NCBI GenBank assembly: GCA_038025085.1
Contig: CM076152.1
Span: forward strand, 31,933,501-31,997,500
Reading direction: 5' to 3'
Origin: Tetragonia tetragonoides
Lineage: Eukaryota > Streptophyta > Magnoliopsida > Caryophyllales > Aizoaceae
DNA length: 64,000 bases
Below the pieces are notes generated by a model that searched no databases, was not told where the DNA came from, and was given only the letters and a program-made list of their open reading frames with translations. Below are positions 11,537-21,945 of this stretch, one piece after another (the stretch's first letter is position 1; each line of letters opens with the position of its first letter). The translations under genes were made by a program, and so were the position numbers.

Positions 11537-12942
11537 ATGATCCAAAAGAATAAGATTTTTGGAGTCACAAAGACAAAGGTTAGATCTACCTCTCAAAGAT
11601 CTACAAGAGTTGCAGCTGCTGCTGCCGCTAAAAGGATGACAAAGGATGTTGTTGATGTTCTCTCACGGCCATCTACTTCAATTCCTACGAAGTCATACAA
11701 AGGTCCTTCATTCAAAACCAAATCTATTGTTGAACGAAGATAAATCGCGTCGCCATCACTGAAGAAAACTCTGGATGTTGTATGCGATAAGCGTCACATC
11801 CACACGAGTCCTCTGTCGACATCATCTTTTTACGAGGAATATGTCTACTTCAATGGTGATTTATTTGCTTCTTCACCAAATCTTGATTCATTGACACAAC
11901 AACAAAAGGATTGCTCAAATTCTATTTTTTTTGTCATGACGATTAAGGCAAACACTTTGGAGGAGCAATTAGCAAGCATGAAGTTGCGGCTTGAGGAACT
12001 CTCCAAACAAAGTAAGGAGAAGGACGCTAAGATTGAGCGTCAAAGTGAAGAAATTGCCGCCTTGACCAAGAAATTGGAAAAGAAAAAGACGAGTGAATCT
12101 TCTGGAAGTAAGAGAGCAAGTAGCAGCGATGAGTCTGTGCACTCCAAACAAAGCAAGATGAAGGAAAAGTCTCTTCCTAGCACATTCACCATCCAGCAAA
12201 TTCAGGAGATGATAACAAGTGCCGTCAAGATGCAAATTGGTGGTGATACTCAAGGAAGCCAACACTACATCAAGCCATACACAAAGAGGATTGGTGTTTT
12301 GCGCATGCCTGCTGGATACAAACCTCCGAAGTTTTCACAATTCAATGGAAAAGGCAATCCTAAGCAACATATTGGCCACTTCATCGAGACATGCAACAAT
12401 GGTGGTACGGAAGGCGACTTATTGGTGAAGCAATTTGTACGCTCCCTCAAAGGCATGGCTTTTGATTGGTACACCGATTTAACCCTAACTCCATCGACAA
12501 TTGGGGACAAATGGAAGGCAAATTTCTAAATCGCTTCTATAGCACTCGCCGCGTAGTGAGTATGACGGAGCTTACTGCAACTACACAGCTGAGGAATGAG
12601 CCAGTCGTCGAGTTCATCAATCGGTGGCGCTCATTGAGTCTTCAATATAAAGATCGCTTGACGGAGACATCCGCTGTCGAGATGTGTATTCAAGGGATGA
12701 ATTAGGATTTGCTCTATATCTTGAAGGGTATGAAGCCAAAGTCATTTCAAGAGTTGGTGACTCGAGCTCACGACATGGAGCTCACAATCGCCAATCGTGG
12801 AGGTTATGCTTCTCCAGACAAAGATGTTGACTTTGTGGGAATGAATCCTACAGTCATCAACCATGGAGGGTATTCTTCTTCAGATGAAGATAATGAAGAT
12901 GAGGACTCTCTAGGGACGTCAACCAAGCCAAAATCTCCATAA
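11537..12942 (+). pseudogene. gag of the gypsy element (broken)
   Basis: Capsid/nucleocapsid precursor that would package the element RNA. The first frame starts at ATG 11537 and ends at 11743. A second open stretch (11891-12529) has a Lys/Glu-rich coiled-coil (about 11960-12090) and then the retrotransposon gag core (PPKFSQFNGKGNPKQHIGHF, FDWYTDL). Near 12510 the frame shifts, and the core continues as FLNRFYSTRRVVSMTELT and FINRWRSLS. A TAG at 12703-12705 follows IQGMN, after which LLYILKGMKPKSFQELVTRA resumes. These phrases are diagnostic of plant Ty3/gypsy gag. At least one frameshift and two stops make it non-functional, so any movement would depend on proteins supplied elsewhere. Confidence 0.85.
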
Positions 12943-13129
12943 AGGACATGATCAAAGTCTATGTCAACTGTCACTTTCCTTAAGGGGGCAAGACATGAAA
13001 GAGTGATCTCATTCAAGTGAAAAAGTTGTCAAGATGATGCCAAATTCCAATGGCAAAACCAAAAGCTCCTAAGCACGAGGTTAAACTACAAATAAAAAAC
13101 CAAAGCAACAAAGACAAGCAACTATGAAG

Positions 13130-13730
13130 ACTTGGGGAAAGCTCGCTAGTGCCAAGTCAACTTCAACCATCCAAGCAATTTCTGGAGAAAGCTCTCAAGC
13201 ACTAGAAAATGGATCAATTGCATAATAAGATGTAGAAAAAGTCTAAAGACACTGCATCTACTTCAAACCTCCAAGTATGGGGGCATGGAGAAGGCTTTCA
13301 AGCACCATGGCTACTTCAAAAATTAAGGTAAAAGATTTGGAGAAAGCTCTCAAGCACCAAATTCACTTCAAAGCTTACATACCAAGTAGGGAGACATGGA
13401 GAAAGCTTCCAAGCACCATGCCTACTTCAACCTTTCAAGTCTGGATACATGGAGAAAGTTTAGAAGCACCATGCCTATTTCAAACTTTCAAGTTTGGAGA
13501 CTTGGAGAAAGCTTCCACACACCAAGTCTACCTCAAATCTTCAAGAAAACTTGGAGAAAGCTTCCACGCACCAAGTCCACGTCAAATCTTCAAGAGACTT
13601 GGAGAAAGCTTCCACGCACCAAGTCTACCTCAAACCTTCAACAAACTTGGAGAAAGCTTCCACGCACCAAGTCCACCTTAAATATTCAAGAGACTTGGAG
13701 TAAGCTTCCGCGCACCAAGTCATCACAAGA
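13130..13730. repeat. Minisatellite, 48-bp unit at its right end
   Basis: From about 13500 to 13725 the sequence is tandem copies of a 48-bp unit beginning ACTTGGAGAAAGCTTCCACG. More diverged copies extend left to about 13130. Because 48 is a multiple of three, several frames stay open as 16-residue repeats (e.g. TWRKLPRTKSTSNLQ), which explains the overlapping ORFs. Confidence 0.85.
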
Positions 13731-13983
13731 AAAAAAATTGTGCAGGCCAACCAACAACAAATTCTTGAGGCACAGAGCCTGCATGCTCCTAAGCAAGAGT
13801 TAAAACTGCACAACCCAAAAAAAAAAAATCAATACTCCTGACCCGTAAGAGTATAAACTGTGAACGGTAAAATTAAAAAAAAAAAAACTTTTTTGAACTA
13901 CGTTATGACTTGATCTCATAGCAAAAGTGAATGCCCCTATAAGTACGTAGGCAACTTGAAACTAAATTCAAGTACAGTCAAAT

Positions 13984-14007
13984 CAAAAAAAAAAAAAAAA
14001 AAAAAAA
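13984..14007. repeat. Poly(A) tract
   Basis: About 24 A residues inside the gypsy element. Shorter A runs occur near 13818, 13875 and 14936-14952. Confidence 0.9.
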
Positions 14008-14249
14008 AGAGAGTATTGCTGAGACGATTTTGTGGTAGTCTTGTGAGAAATTCCCATATCAATAATGAAATTTGGTCGTAGGGGAGTCTTCACATCTCCA
14101 ACAAACTTTATCGCCTCTAGCATTCATCGGATTGTCAAAGAGAAGTCGCATGTGGATTCAAGAGAAAGCACTATGCCCTTAATCCAGGCCGGCATTAAAA
14201 AAGACCAAGATCAAGTATGAAGCTCTGGCCTCGATCTCAAAGATTTGGC

Positions 14250-14730
14250 GGTGAGCCATTGGTATCGTTTCCTTTGGTGTAGACTCCGTTGAAGTCGATC
14301 CAGTTGGTGACGCCTCCCTTGATGGCACTTCCTTTGTGGCCAACTCCATCAATGTAGATTCCGTTGGTGAAGCCTCCGTTGATGGTGTTCCGTTGATAAA
14401 TCCTCCGTTGATGGTGTTCCATTGATGAAGCCTCCGATCCGTTGATGGTGTTCAGTTGGTGAAGCCTCCGTTGACGACATTTCGTTGGTGACGTTTCCGT
14501 TGGTGAAACCCCGTTGATGACGTTTTCGTTGGTAAAGCCTTCGCTGATGTAGTTTCCGTTGGTGAAGTCTCCGTTGGTGTGAATAAGTCTACGTTGGTGA
14601 AACCTTTGTTGATGTCACTTCAGTTGGTGACGCTTCATAGATGTTGCCTCCGTTAATACCGCCGCTTCTTTGATGACGATTCCGTTGACAACACCATTAT
14701 TGGTGTCTCGCTCCACCGTTAATGTCACCA
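14250..14730. repeat. Degenerate CCGTTG(G/A)TG minisatellite
   Basis: Dozens of imperfect copies of CCGTTGGTGAAGCCT / CCGTTGATGGTGTT, spaced about 15-21 bp, within the gypsy interior. Not recognised as coding. Confidence 0.8.
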
Positions 14731-15871
14731 GTCTTCATATCATTCCCATGGGTGAAGGTGCGTTGGCGATTCGAGTTCAGCGACTTGGTGCTGATAAAAA
14801 AATTCAAAAGTCAAACAATTATTGATTGTTGATTATCATAAGATCTACTAGTGAAGCCTATGATTAAATGATCTAGGACATACATTCATACATGATACAT
14901 CATCGGTCACAAGTGACAGCAAGAAGCCGGAGCAAAAAAAAAAAAAAAAAAAGGCACAAAAACTTCGTTGTTGATCTGTGCCTGTAAGAGGATTTGTTCA
15001 TTCTTACATAACAAAAAAAAGTGTGTATGTTAATATGCTACTGTGATCTTCATCAAACTCATGGTGATCATATTATATGAAAACAAAAGCAATTACCTTG
15101 GCATTTGCGTATGGCAGAAAAGGCAGGTCAGTGTTAATTTGGCTAGCTATTGTTAGTGTTAAGGAACAAAGAACGAAGAAAAGACGAATTTGTATACACA
15201 TTGAAGTCAACGTTTCAAGCTGATGAATAAAAAAAGTCACTTTACCTTCTTGTGTTATATCTGTAGATCAGAGGAAGGGGAACCGGCGACAAGCAGACAA
15301 GCTCACCGGCAAAAATGTACGGCTCTCACATCACCTTCGGGAGCACGCAGTACGATGGGAAATCTTTTTTATAGTTGCTGGTTTTAGATTACAACCTGTA
15401 CAAGTCGGTTAATTTCCTCATGGACTGACTCCTTGTTTGATTAAAACTAGGAGTCTCATCCCTTCATTGCTTCCAACTTCCAAAGGGTCTAAGCTACGTA
15501 AGCAAACGTGTTTAAACTCTAAATAAAAAAGCTTGATGGGCTCATAGCATCTCTGGGCATTAATTCACTAACAAAATAAGTGATTGACTCCACTCTCCAG
15601 ATCATTCGAGTCTGAGATAAGCCCATAAAAGTTGTTCATGGGTCTATTTACTTCAAAAAAACATACTCATAGTTAAATTTGAGTATGTTGTCCAAATTCA
15701 AGCGGGAAATTGAGATAAGCTTATTTAAAAAAAAAAATTTCGGGTTTATTTACTCCCTCATTTATCTCGTTAAAGGTGAACATCCCAGCTTTCATCCAAG
15801 GTCAAGCGTTCGAGACCCGACCACTCCAAACACTTCAAATCGTGTCAGTGGCCAAGTCTCGAGGGGGCATT

Positions 15872-16803
15872 TGTAGAAGGCAAAAAATTGTCAGCCAATT
15901 ACAATGCGCCACCTGGTAAGGGGAGGTCCACCGTTGACAACTTAACTGGCCAATAAAATAAAGCCACATGTCATCTCCAAACTCAAGCAGCTGACAAATT
16001 ATATGCTGCCAAGTGTCATCTGGGACCCACTTAACGATGGGAGGTAAATCTGTAATGTCTCCTAAATGGATAATTTCTATTTAAATAAATAGAATTATCT
16101 AAACTAAAAGATAATAATTATTTCCTAATTAAATTGGAGATTATTATCTTTTAGAGAGTTCGTCGTGGAGGTAACTCTTAATACCTAAAAGATAATATCT
16201 AAATTATTATCTTTTTCCAAGATAATGATGCGAAACTCTATCTTTTAGAGACTTCCTCTCATCCACCACTCTCTCCTCTTTCACTATAAATAGGGACAAC
16301 CCTAGGAGAGAAAGAGGCAGAAATCTAGAGGCGAAGCTCTGCCGCAACATCAACTCAAAGACTCTTAAGTCATTAAAAGGTGAAGTTGCAGTTTTTCTAC
16401 AAAGAAGATCTCCATTAAAGACTCCCAAGTCACCAATCAAAGGTTCTTCTCCAACTCTAAAGCTTCCATTCGAGATCAAGCCTAGGCCCTCAAATCCAGT
16501 TCAAGTCGAGATCAAATCTATCGACCCTCGACTCAAAGTCTACCTCAACAAAATCAACCTTTGAACAGGATCAAGCCTTAATTGGCCCTTGTTCACTAAA
16601 TCAAATCGACGCTTGCGATCTGCAGTTCTAGTTCGTGAATCGTCACCAAATCAAAGTAGAGATCGAATCAGGGATTTTTATATTCTTTGCTAAATAGAGA
16701 ATATATAGAGATTGTAACCCAAATTCAATCATAAATACAAATTGATATTTATTCATATATTTTGACTTTGTTATTTGCTTCAGACGCATCATTTGTGTCT
16801 ACA
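15872..16803 (+). repeat. 3' LTR of the gypsy element
   Basis: About 932 bp, the partner of 10522-11456. Ends TCTACA, immediately followed by the CACTC duplication. Confidence 0.9.
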
Positions 16804-16808
16804 CACTC

Positions 16809-17119
16809 TTCTTTTATCTTTTCTGGTCCACTAAGGCCAAATGTTATGTATTTCAATCTTAAACGTGAGTGTGATTTTTTTCATGTCAGTTGTACTTTTT
16901 GATTTGATTGACTTCATGAAGAGCTTGTGAATGAATTATTACCCGCTCCGTTGCTTATTCTTCTTTTCAATTAACTTTTAAGGTTTTCAAGATGAAATTT
17001 TGACTGTAAATAATTTAAATAGTGATTCTATAACTATAAAAATTATAAAACGTGATATTTTAAATATTAATGAATTGGGATATTTCACCGTACGTTCTTG
17101 AAGTTTGTCAAAATGCATA
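16809..17119. other. Unassigned AT-rich spacer
   Basis: No gene or clear repeat seen between the gypsy element and the next TIR element. Confidence 0.4.
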
Positions 17120-17767
17120 TGAGATACAACGAACTTTCCAAATACATCATATACCCCTCAACTTTTGAATGCTTGCCCAATTTAACCAAATGTAATTTAT
17201 TTTGTTTCCTCTTTTCTTTCTACACACCTTTATTTGATTTAATTTTTTAGATCATTTTCTTTTTTTGGATAACTCCTTTTTGTTTTTCAAAACTTAATAC
17301 ACTTTTTCTCTTTGAGTGAAAAACTCAATACACTTACATCGCTTTTTCGTTTTTTTTTATCAGAGCCAAATAGTAAATAATTTTTTGATGACCTTTAGCT
17401 TAATTCAAAATATCAATAATTATTTCAAAATTGTTTGCCTGTCTCAAACTAAACCAATCCAAACCGCCTAATACGTGACCCGACCAACATCCAAAATAAT
17501 ATCAAAATATTCTTACGTGAAATCAAACCGACTCAATATAAGATTAAACCCGAAACCTATGAGTCAACCCAATTCACCTGAATGAGCTAATTTAGATTTT
17601 GGTTATATTTACGCCAAATACCTGAAATCCAGGAAAAAAAATAATTAAAAGATAATTAAATAACAGGTTTTAACAAAGAAACCAAAATAAATTACATTTG
17701 GTTAGATTGGGTAAGAATTCTAAAGTTGAGGGATATATGGTGCATTTGGAAAGTTCGTTGTATCTCA
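17120..17767. mobile_element. TIR element with arms of about 85 bp, class unassigned
   Basis: Left arm 17120-17203 (GAGATACAACGAACTTTCCA...) is complementary, with a few mismatches, to right arm 17683-17767. The interior is AT-rich and non-coding. No target duplication was recognised, so the superfamily is open. Confidence 0.6.
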
Positions 17768-18024
17768 TGTCAATGATTCTAGAGTGATTGCCACTAAACG
17801 GCAATCACTATAAGTAATGAATCTGGACCGTATGTTCTAAGTAAACAGATCTAAGTCATTCAATATATTAACAATAATTAATTACTAAAATTATTTCTTA
17901 AAGGAACAAAATAATAGTAAACATAATAAAATAATAAAAAAAAGTTGTGATATGTTGGTTTGTTTTTTTTGCTACAGTACAATCAGTAGTAATCTATGGG
18001 TAAATGTTTGATTTAGCGACCCAC

Positions 18025-18510
18025 TCCATCACCATTGGCGGATCTACATGGTGCAATAGGTATGCACATGCATACCCAGCCCAGAAAAAATTAAACAAGT
18101 TTGGGTTTAAATGTCACCGGCCCAAAAGTAATAAAAAAAAAAGCGCATATTGTCTCGTTTTAGGCTTGCTGTCTTTCATTCTCTACCCGCTAATCTCCTT
18201 TATTCACTTTCCTTGCCCTTTCCTATCTACTAGCTATCAGTCAATCACATCAAAAAAAGTGTCTCTCTCTCTCCATTTTTGTTGGACTTTATAGCGAAGT
18301 AACATAAGCTATTCTTCAATGTAATATATTTAGTTTTACTATCTACTCCAAAAACTTGTCCTGGGGATGTTTTATTAGTCAATTAAGGATTAGATTAAAA
18401 GAAAAAAAACTTGTGTAATTAGAGTAAATTATAAGTATGAAAATGTATTTTTTTTCTAGGAAATTGTGCATACCCAATTTTGAATTTCTGGATTCGCCAC
18501 TGTCCATCAC
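18025..18510. mobile_element. hAT-type non-autonomous element with 8-bp target duplication
   Basis: Element body 18033-18502 starts CATTGGCGGATC and ends GATTCGCCACTG, matching the usual CAGTGGCGGA hAT-type terminus. It is flanked by an exact 8-bp duplication, TCCATCAC, at 18025-18032 and 18503-18510. There is no transposase; the short open frames inside are not homologous to anything I recognise. Confidence 0.85.
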
Positions 18511-18657
18511 CGTCTCCGACTACTTACTCCGTCCACATCTCCGACTACGCACTGTCACCGTCTCCGTCCTACACTCACGGCACCGACGACTTCGGCACCT
18601 GACGGCCGGCACCGATGAAAGCCATATTTATGTATACCCATGACAAGTTTGATGTGT

Positions 18658-19385
18658 CATTGCTTATTTGAATAACATTAGATAGCCCAGATTTTATTTA
18701 ATTCCTTAGCAAGTTTTGATCAAGGTATTATTATATGTTAATGAAAACTAATGGTCCATGGCTAGGAAGCCAATGTTAATAATGTGCAGTAATACTTATG
18801 AAGATGAAGATGAAGATGAAGATGCTTTTTTCTTTTTAACTTTTTTTGTTTATACGTATACCGTATGTCCTTGTGTACAAATGTCAATATGCCAATGTGT
18901 AGATAATTCACTTGTACGTTTCATCAATATTTCCTTCCTTTCTTGTTTCTTCTTTCTTTCCTTTCTTTTATATTCTTCTTTTATTTTGTTTCCCTTCTTT
19001 CTTACACTGATATTTGCTTCCAAATCCACCAATATAAAAAATCTAAAAACAAATAAGGAAGCAAATATGAGTAAAAGAAAAGAAGGGAAACAATATCAAA
19101 GAAAACTACTCGTATAAATGAAAGTAGGAGATGATTGATTGATTTACTAGTTATACATTGGCAATTGGCATGCATATGCGCAAAGAAATACCATACAGGC
19201 ATACACGCACCTACAGTATGTATATACACACACACACAAAAAAAAATTAAAATTTAAAAAGAAAATAGCATCTTCATCTTCATGAGCCTTATAATGGACA
19301 TTGTTAACAATGGCTTCTAGCGTCATGGATTCTTAGTTTCCATAATCTGGGCTATCTAATTTTATTCAAATAAAGTATTGGTTCA
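18658..19385. repeat. Imperfect foldback of about 730 bp
   Basis: The left arm (18658-18850, with TTAGATAGCCCAGATT and a GATGAA array) pairs with the right arm (19236-19385). Inner segments also pair, for example TTGTTTCCCTTCTTT near 18987 with AAAGAAGGGAAACAA near 19078. The whole block could fold as one long hairpin. No transposon termini were recognised. Confidence 0.7.
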
Positions 19386-20101
19386 CCATGGACTCACTCC
19401 ACACATATTTTTGTACTATGTATAACTTGAGATCTATTATTATTTTCAGTCTTTACTATTTTCTACCTTTCTATTTTTGGTGCCCTTTAATGACGTTGAT
19501 TCTTTTAGTTTTCATGCTTTATGTCATCTTATTTTTCACGCCAAATTACACTATCCCACCAAAATTGAGCATCGCACAAGTGAAAAAGGTTTTGGGCCGG
19601 GTTAGCTCGGTGCACAACTAACCCAAACAAACAGGCCTTTAATTTACTCGACAGAATGTGGGATTGTGCAAGCTCGACTCAAGCTTGAGGACTAAGGAGA
19701 TAGTGCCTAGTAGGACTAGTGTGCACACGTATGAGTATTGGAAAAAATAATTACCTAATACAGACACGGCCAGACACGGCCAGACACAATGTAATGTTAC
19801 TTGACAAAAAAGAGTCAAATAAAATTGACAATACTTTGGCATGGCGTGCCCAACACGAGTACGACCTAAGGAGTCTTGACTGGATAAATAACCATAGAAT
19901 GAGACGACCTTACACGAACATCGTCTCAACTGGACGGGGTGGCTTGAGCACAATCAGAAGCCATCAACAAAGTATTGCTACTACTATTAGTGTTTTAGGC
20001 ACCTCCATAGTCCAAACCATATATTAGTACACCTTACGACTTACTCTTCTCTTTGTTGAAGTAAAAATGTTCCTATATCGAACAGTAATATAAAATAAAT
20101 A
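19386..20101. other. Unassigned
   Basis: No gene supported. A short direct repeat, CCAGACACGG, occurs at about 19770-19790. The open frames are short and overlap on both strands. Confidence 0.4.
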
Positions 20102-20358
20102 CTCCATTTGTTCCAAATTTATTTTTATATTGGACGTTTTAAGAAAAAGTTTGTGAACATTGACCACTTATTTGTGAAAAGTTACAAAATTTTACAATGT
20201 GAAAATAGTGTTGCTAGATTCATTTTAAATAGTATTTTCAAAATATTATTATCTTATTATAAGTTCTATAATTATGAAACCATAAATACTCATGGTTAAA
20301 GTAATGTTTTGAAGACCGTAAAAAATCCAATGTAAAGATAAATTTGGGACAGAGAGAT
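20102..20358. mobile_element. Stowaway MITE
   Basis: CTCCATTTGTTCCAAATTTA at the left and a near-complement (AATTTGGGACAGAGAG) at the right, flanked by TA. The interior closely matches the Stowaway copy at 26206-26460, so they are one family; this copy has more decayed termini. Confidence 0.8.
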
Positions 20359-20795
20359 TATGTAAATGCCACAAAGATGCAATTTTTTCTTTTTTTTTTC
20401 CCCTCTCTCGAAGGTAAATGAAAAGGGGTGGTAAGACATTTGTTGCAGAAGCAGAAGCGGTGTAAATTTGTTGTGACCACTGACCAGACCAGAAAAGCCG
20501 AGCGACCAAAAAGCCAAGGGAAACGTTATGGGGTTATTTGTGGACCCTTCAAATTCCAACAATGCGTGGTGCATAAATAGTACACCGTGCTATTCTCTCG
20601 TCATTCTTTCAAAAGAAAAATTAAAAAAAGGAGCAAGAATAATGCAAAATACGAAAAATGACCTCAAGACCAGCCAATGACAAAACAGAAACGAAAGTTG
20701 AGACGTAGCAGCGGAGAGTAGACTGCACAGAAAATCAACGGACATTGCTGCAATGGCAAAGTCAGAACTCAATTAAGTGGGTTCACAGCTCACTC
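20359..20795. other. Unassigned
   Basis: No gene, RNA or repeat supported. Confidence 0.4.
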
Positions 20796-21105
20796 TCTTA
20801 TAACGAGATGGGATCATCTACGGTAAAATCCATGCGGTAAACCCTGCAGTATCGTATTTTTTAAATTATAACGGTATAAATATTCATATAACGATACTAA
20901 AAATGATACAATAGAATTTAAATAATGGGTCATAACAATACAATTTAGTAGTTATTTAATGCCTATTTTGACCCATTATTTAAATTCTGTTGTATCAGTT
21001 TTAGTACCGTTATATGAATATTTATAACGTTATAATTTAAAAAATACGATACTGCAGGGTTTACCGCACAAATTTTACCGTAGATGATCCGATCTCTCTT
21101 ATAAC
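20796..21105. mobile_element. Mutator-type foldback MITE with 9-bp target duplication
   Basis: Element 20805-21096. Arms of about 130 bp are nearly perfect inverted repeats (outer end GAGATGGGATCATCTACGG; the right end is its near-complement). An exact 9-bp duplication, TCTTATAAC, flanks it at 20796-20804 and 21097-21105. A 9-bp duplication with long TIRs is characteristic of MULE-derived elements. There is no coding capacity. Confidence 0.85.
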
Positions 21106-21945
21106 ATATAAGACAATTCTTGAATATTGTACAAAATAATGATTTTATATAGGATTTTTTTTTTTAAAATTCCAAGTGGATTCAATTGAAAACTGTTAGA
21201 GCAGGTCCAACATGATTTAGGTCCCAATGGGTGTTGGGACAAGTTCGGGAAGCAATCAATATAAAGGAGACCGCAAGCAAAGAAGAAAAGAACATATAGC
21301 CATGCGGATATGACAACAGGAAAGTGAGTTTTACATCAATATAATGTATTCAGCAAACTTGAGTTACTAGAGGTCACCATTAAAACGGGCGGGTTTGGGT
21401 TAATTAACACATTTCTAATTCATATCTTCACCCACGGACCCCTCTATTTTGGTACTCATATGTTCTATATAAGTAGTGATCACTAAAACTTGGATAGTCG
21501 GATCCTTCAGTGCATGACAGTCAATTGAATTGTCTCTTCAATTGTCTCTTTCGATGCGCTAAACGTGCTTGTGGCAAAGGAGGTTTTTCCTTCCATTGTT
21601 ATTATACAAAATGAATTTCTCTCAAAATGTTCTCTTACTCGATAGTTCCCTAATACTTATTTGATCACTTGATTCTCGAAACATTAGTATTCATCATTCA
21701 ATATGCGCCGAGCCCTGAGTCACTCGTTGAGGGGCTTCATTACAACACCACTTATTGAATAGATATGTGAAAGAAAAAGTAGCTTACGGAACTGATAATT
21801 ATATAATTAAATTGAACTCTGCCGAACTGAACTAAACTCTCCATTAAATTAAACGGAACATATTTGAAAATAATTGGAAAAGAATACTCTCTTCATCCTT
21901 AATATTCACAATCTAGGCATCTACATATCCAAAGTTGACCTATCT
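21106..21945. other. Intergenic, downstream of polyamine oxidase copy A
   Basis: Nothing recognised. Similarity with the copy B region starts near 21860 (paired with about 41505), which marks the downstream edge of the duplicated block. Confidence 0.45.

Larger units (their letters stand above)
10522..16803 (+). mobile_element. Non-autonomous Ty3/gypsy-type LTR retrotransposon, complete
   Basis: Two LTRs (10522-11456 and 15872-16803) begin TGTAGAAGG and end GTGTCTACA, and the 6.28 kb unit is flanked by the 5-bp duplication CACTC. A leader starting ATTTTTGGCACGCCCGGTGG follows the 5' LTR, and a purine run (GAGGGGGCA) precedes the 3' LTR. The interior encodes only broken gag. No protease, reverse transcriptase, RNase H or integrase motif is seen; minisatellites and poly(A) tracts fill the place of pol. 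The LTRs differ at roughly two dozen positions by eye (about 2.5-3%), so the insertion is fairly young. It lies 22 bp beyond the ankyrin stop codon. Confidence 0.9.

Noticed and set aside
13277..13813. Several overlapping frames of repetitive protein
   Set aside because: Produced by the 48-bp minisatellite, open in more than one frame because the unit is divisible by three.
18758..19117. 119-codon plus-strand frame with acidic repeat
   Set aside because: Reads across the arms of the foldback; the acidic run is a GATGAA microsatellite.
20590..20772. Possible small secreted minus-strand peptide
   Set aside because: A single short frame with no start context, paralogue or processing motif to support it.
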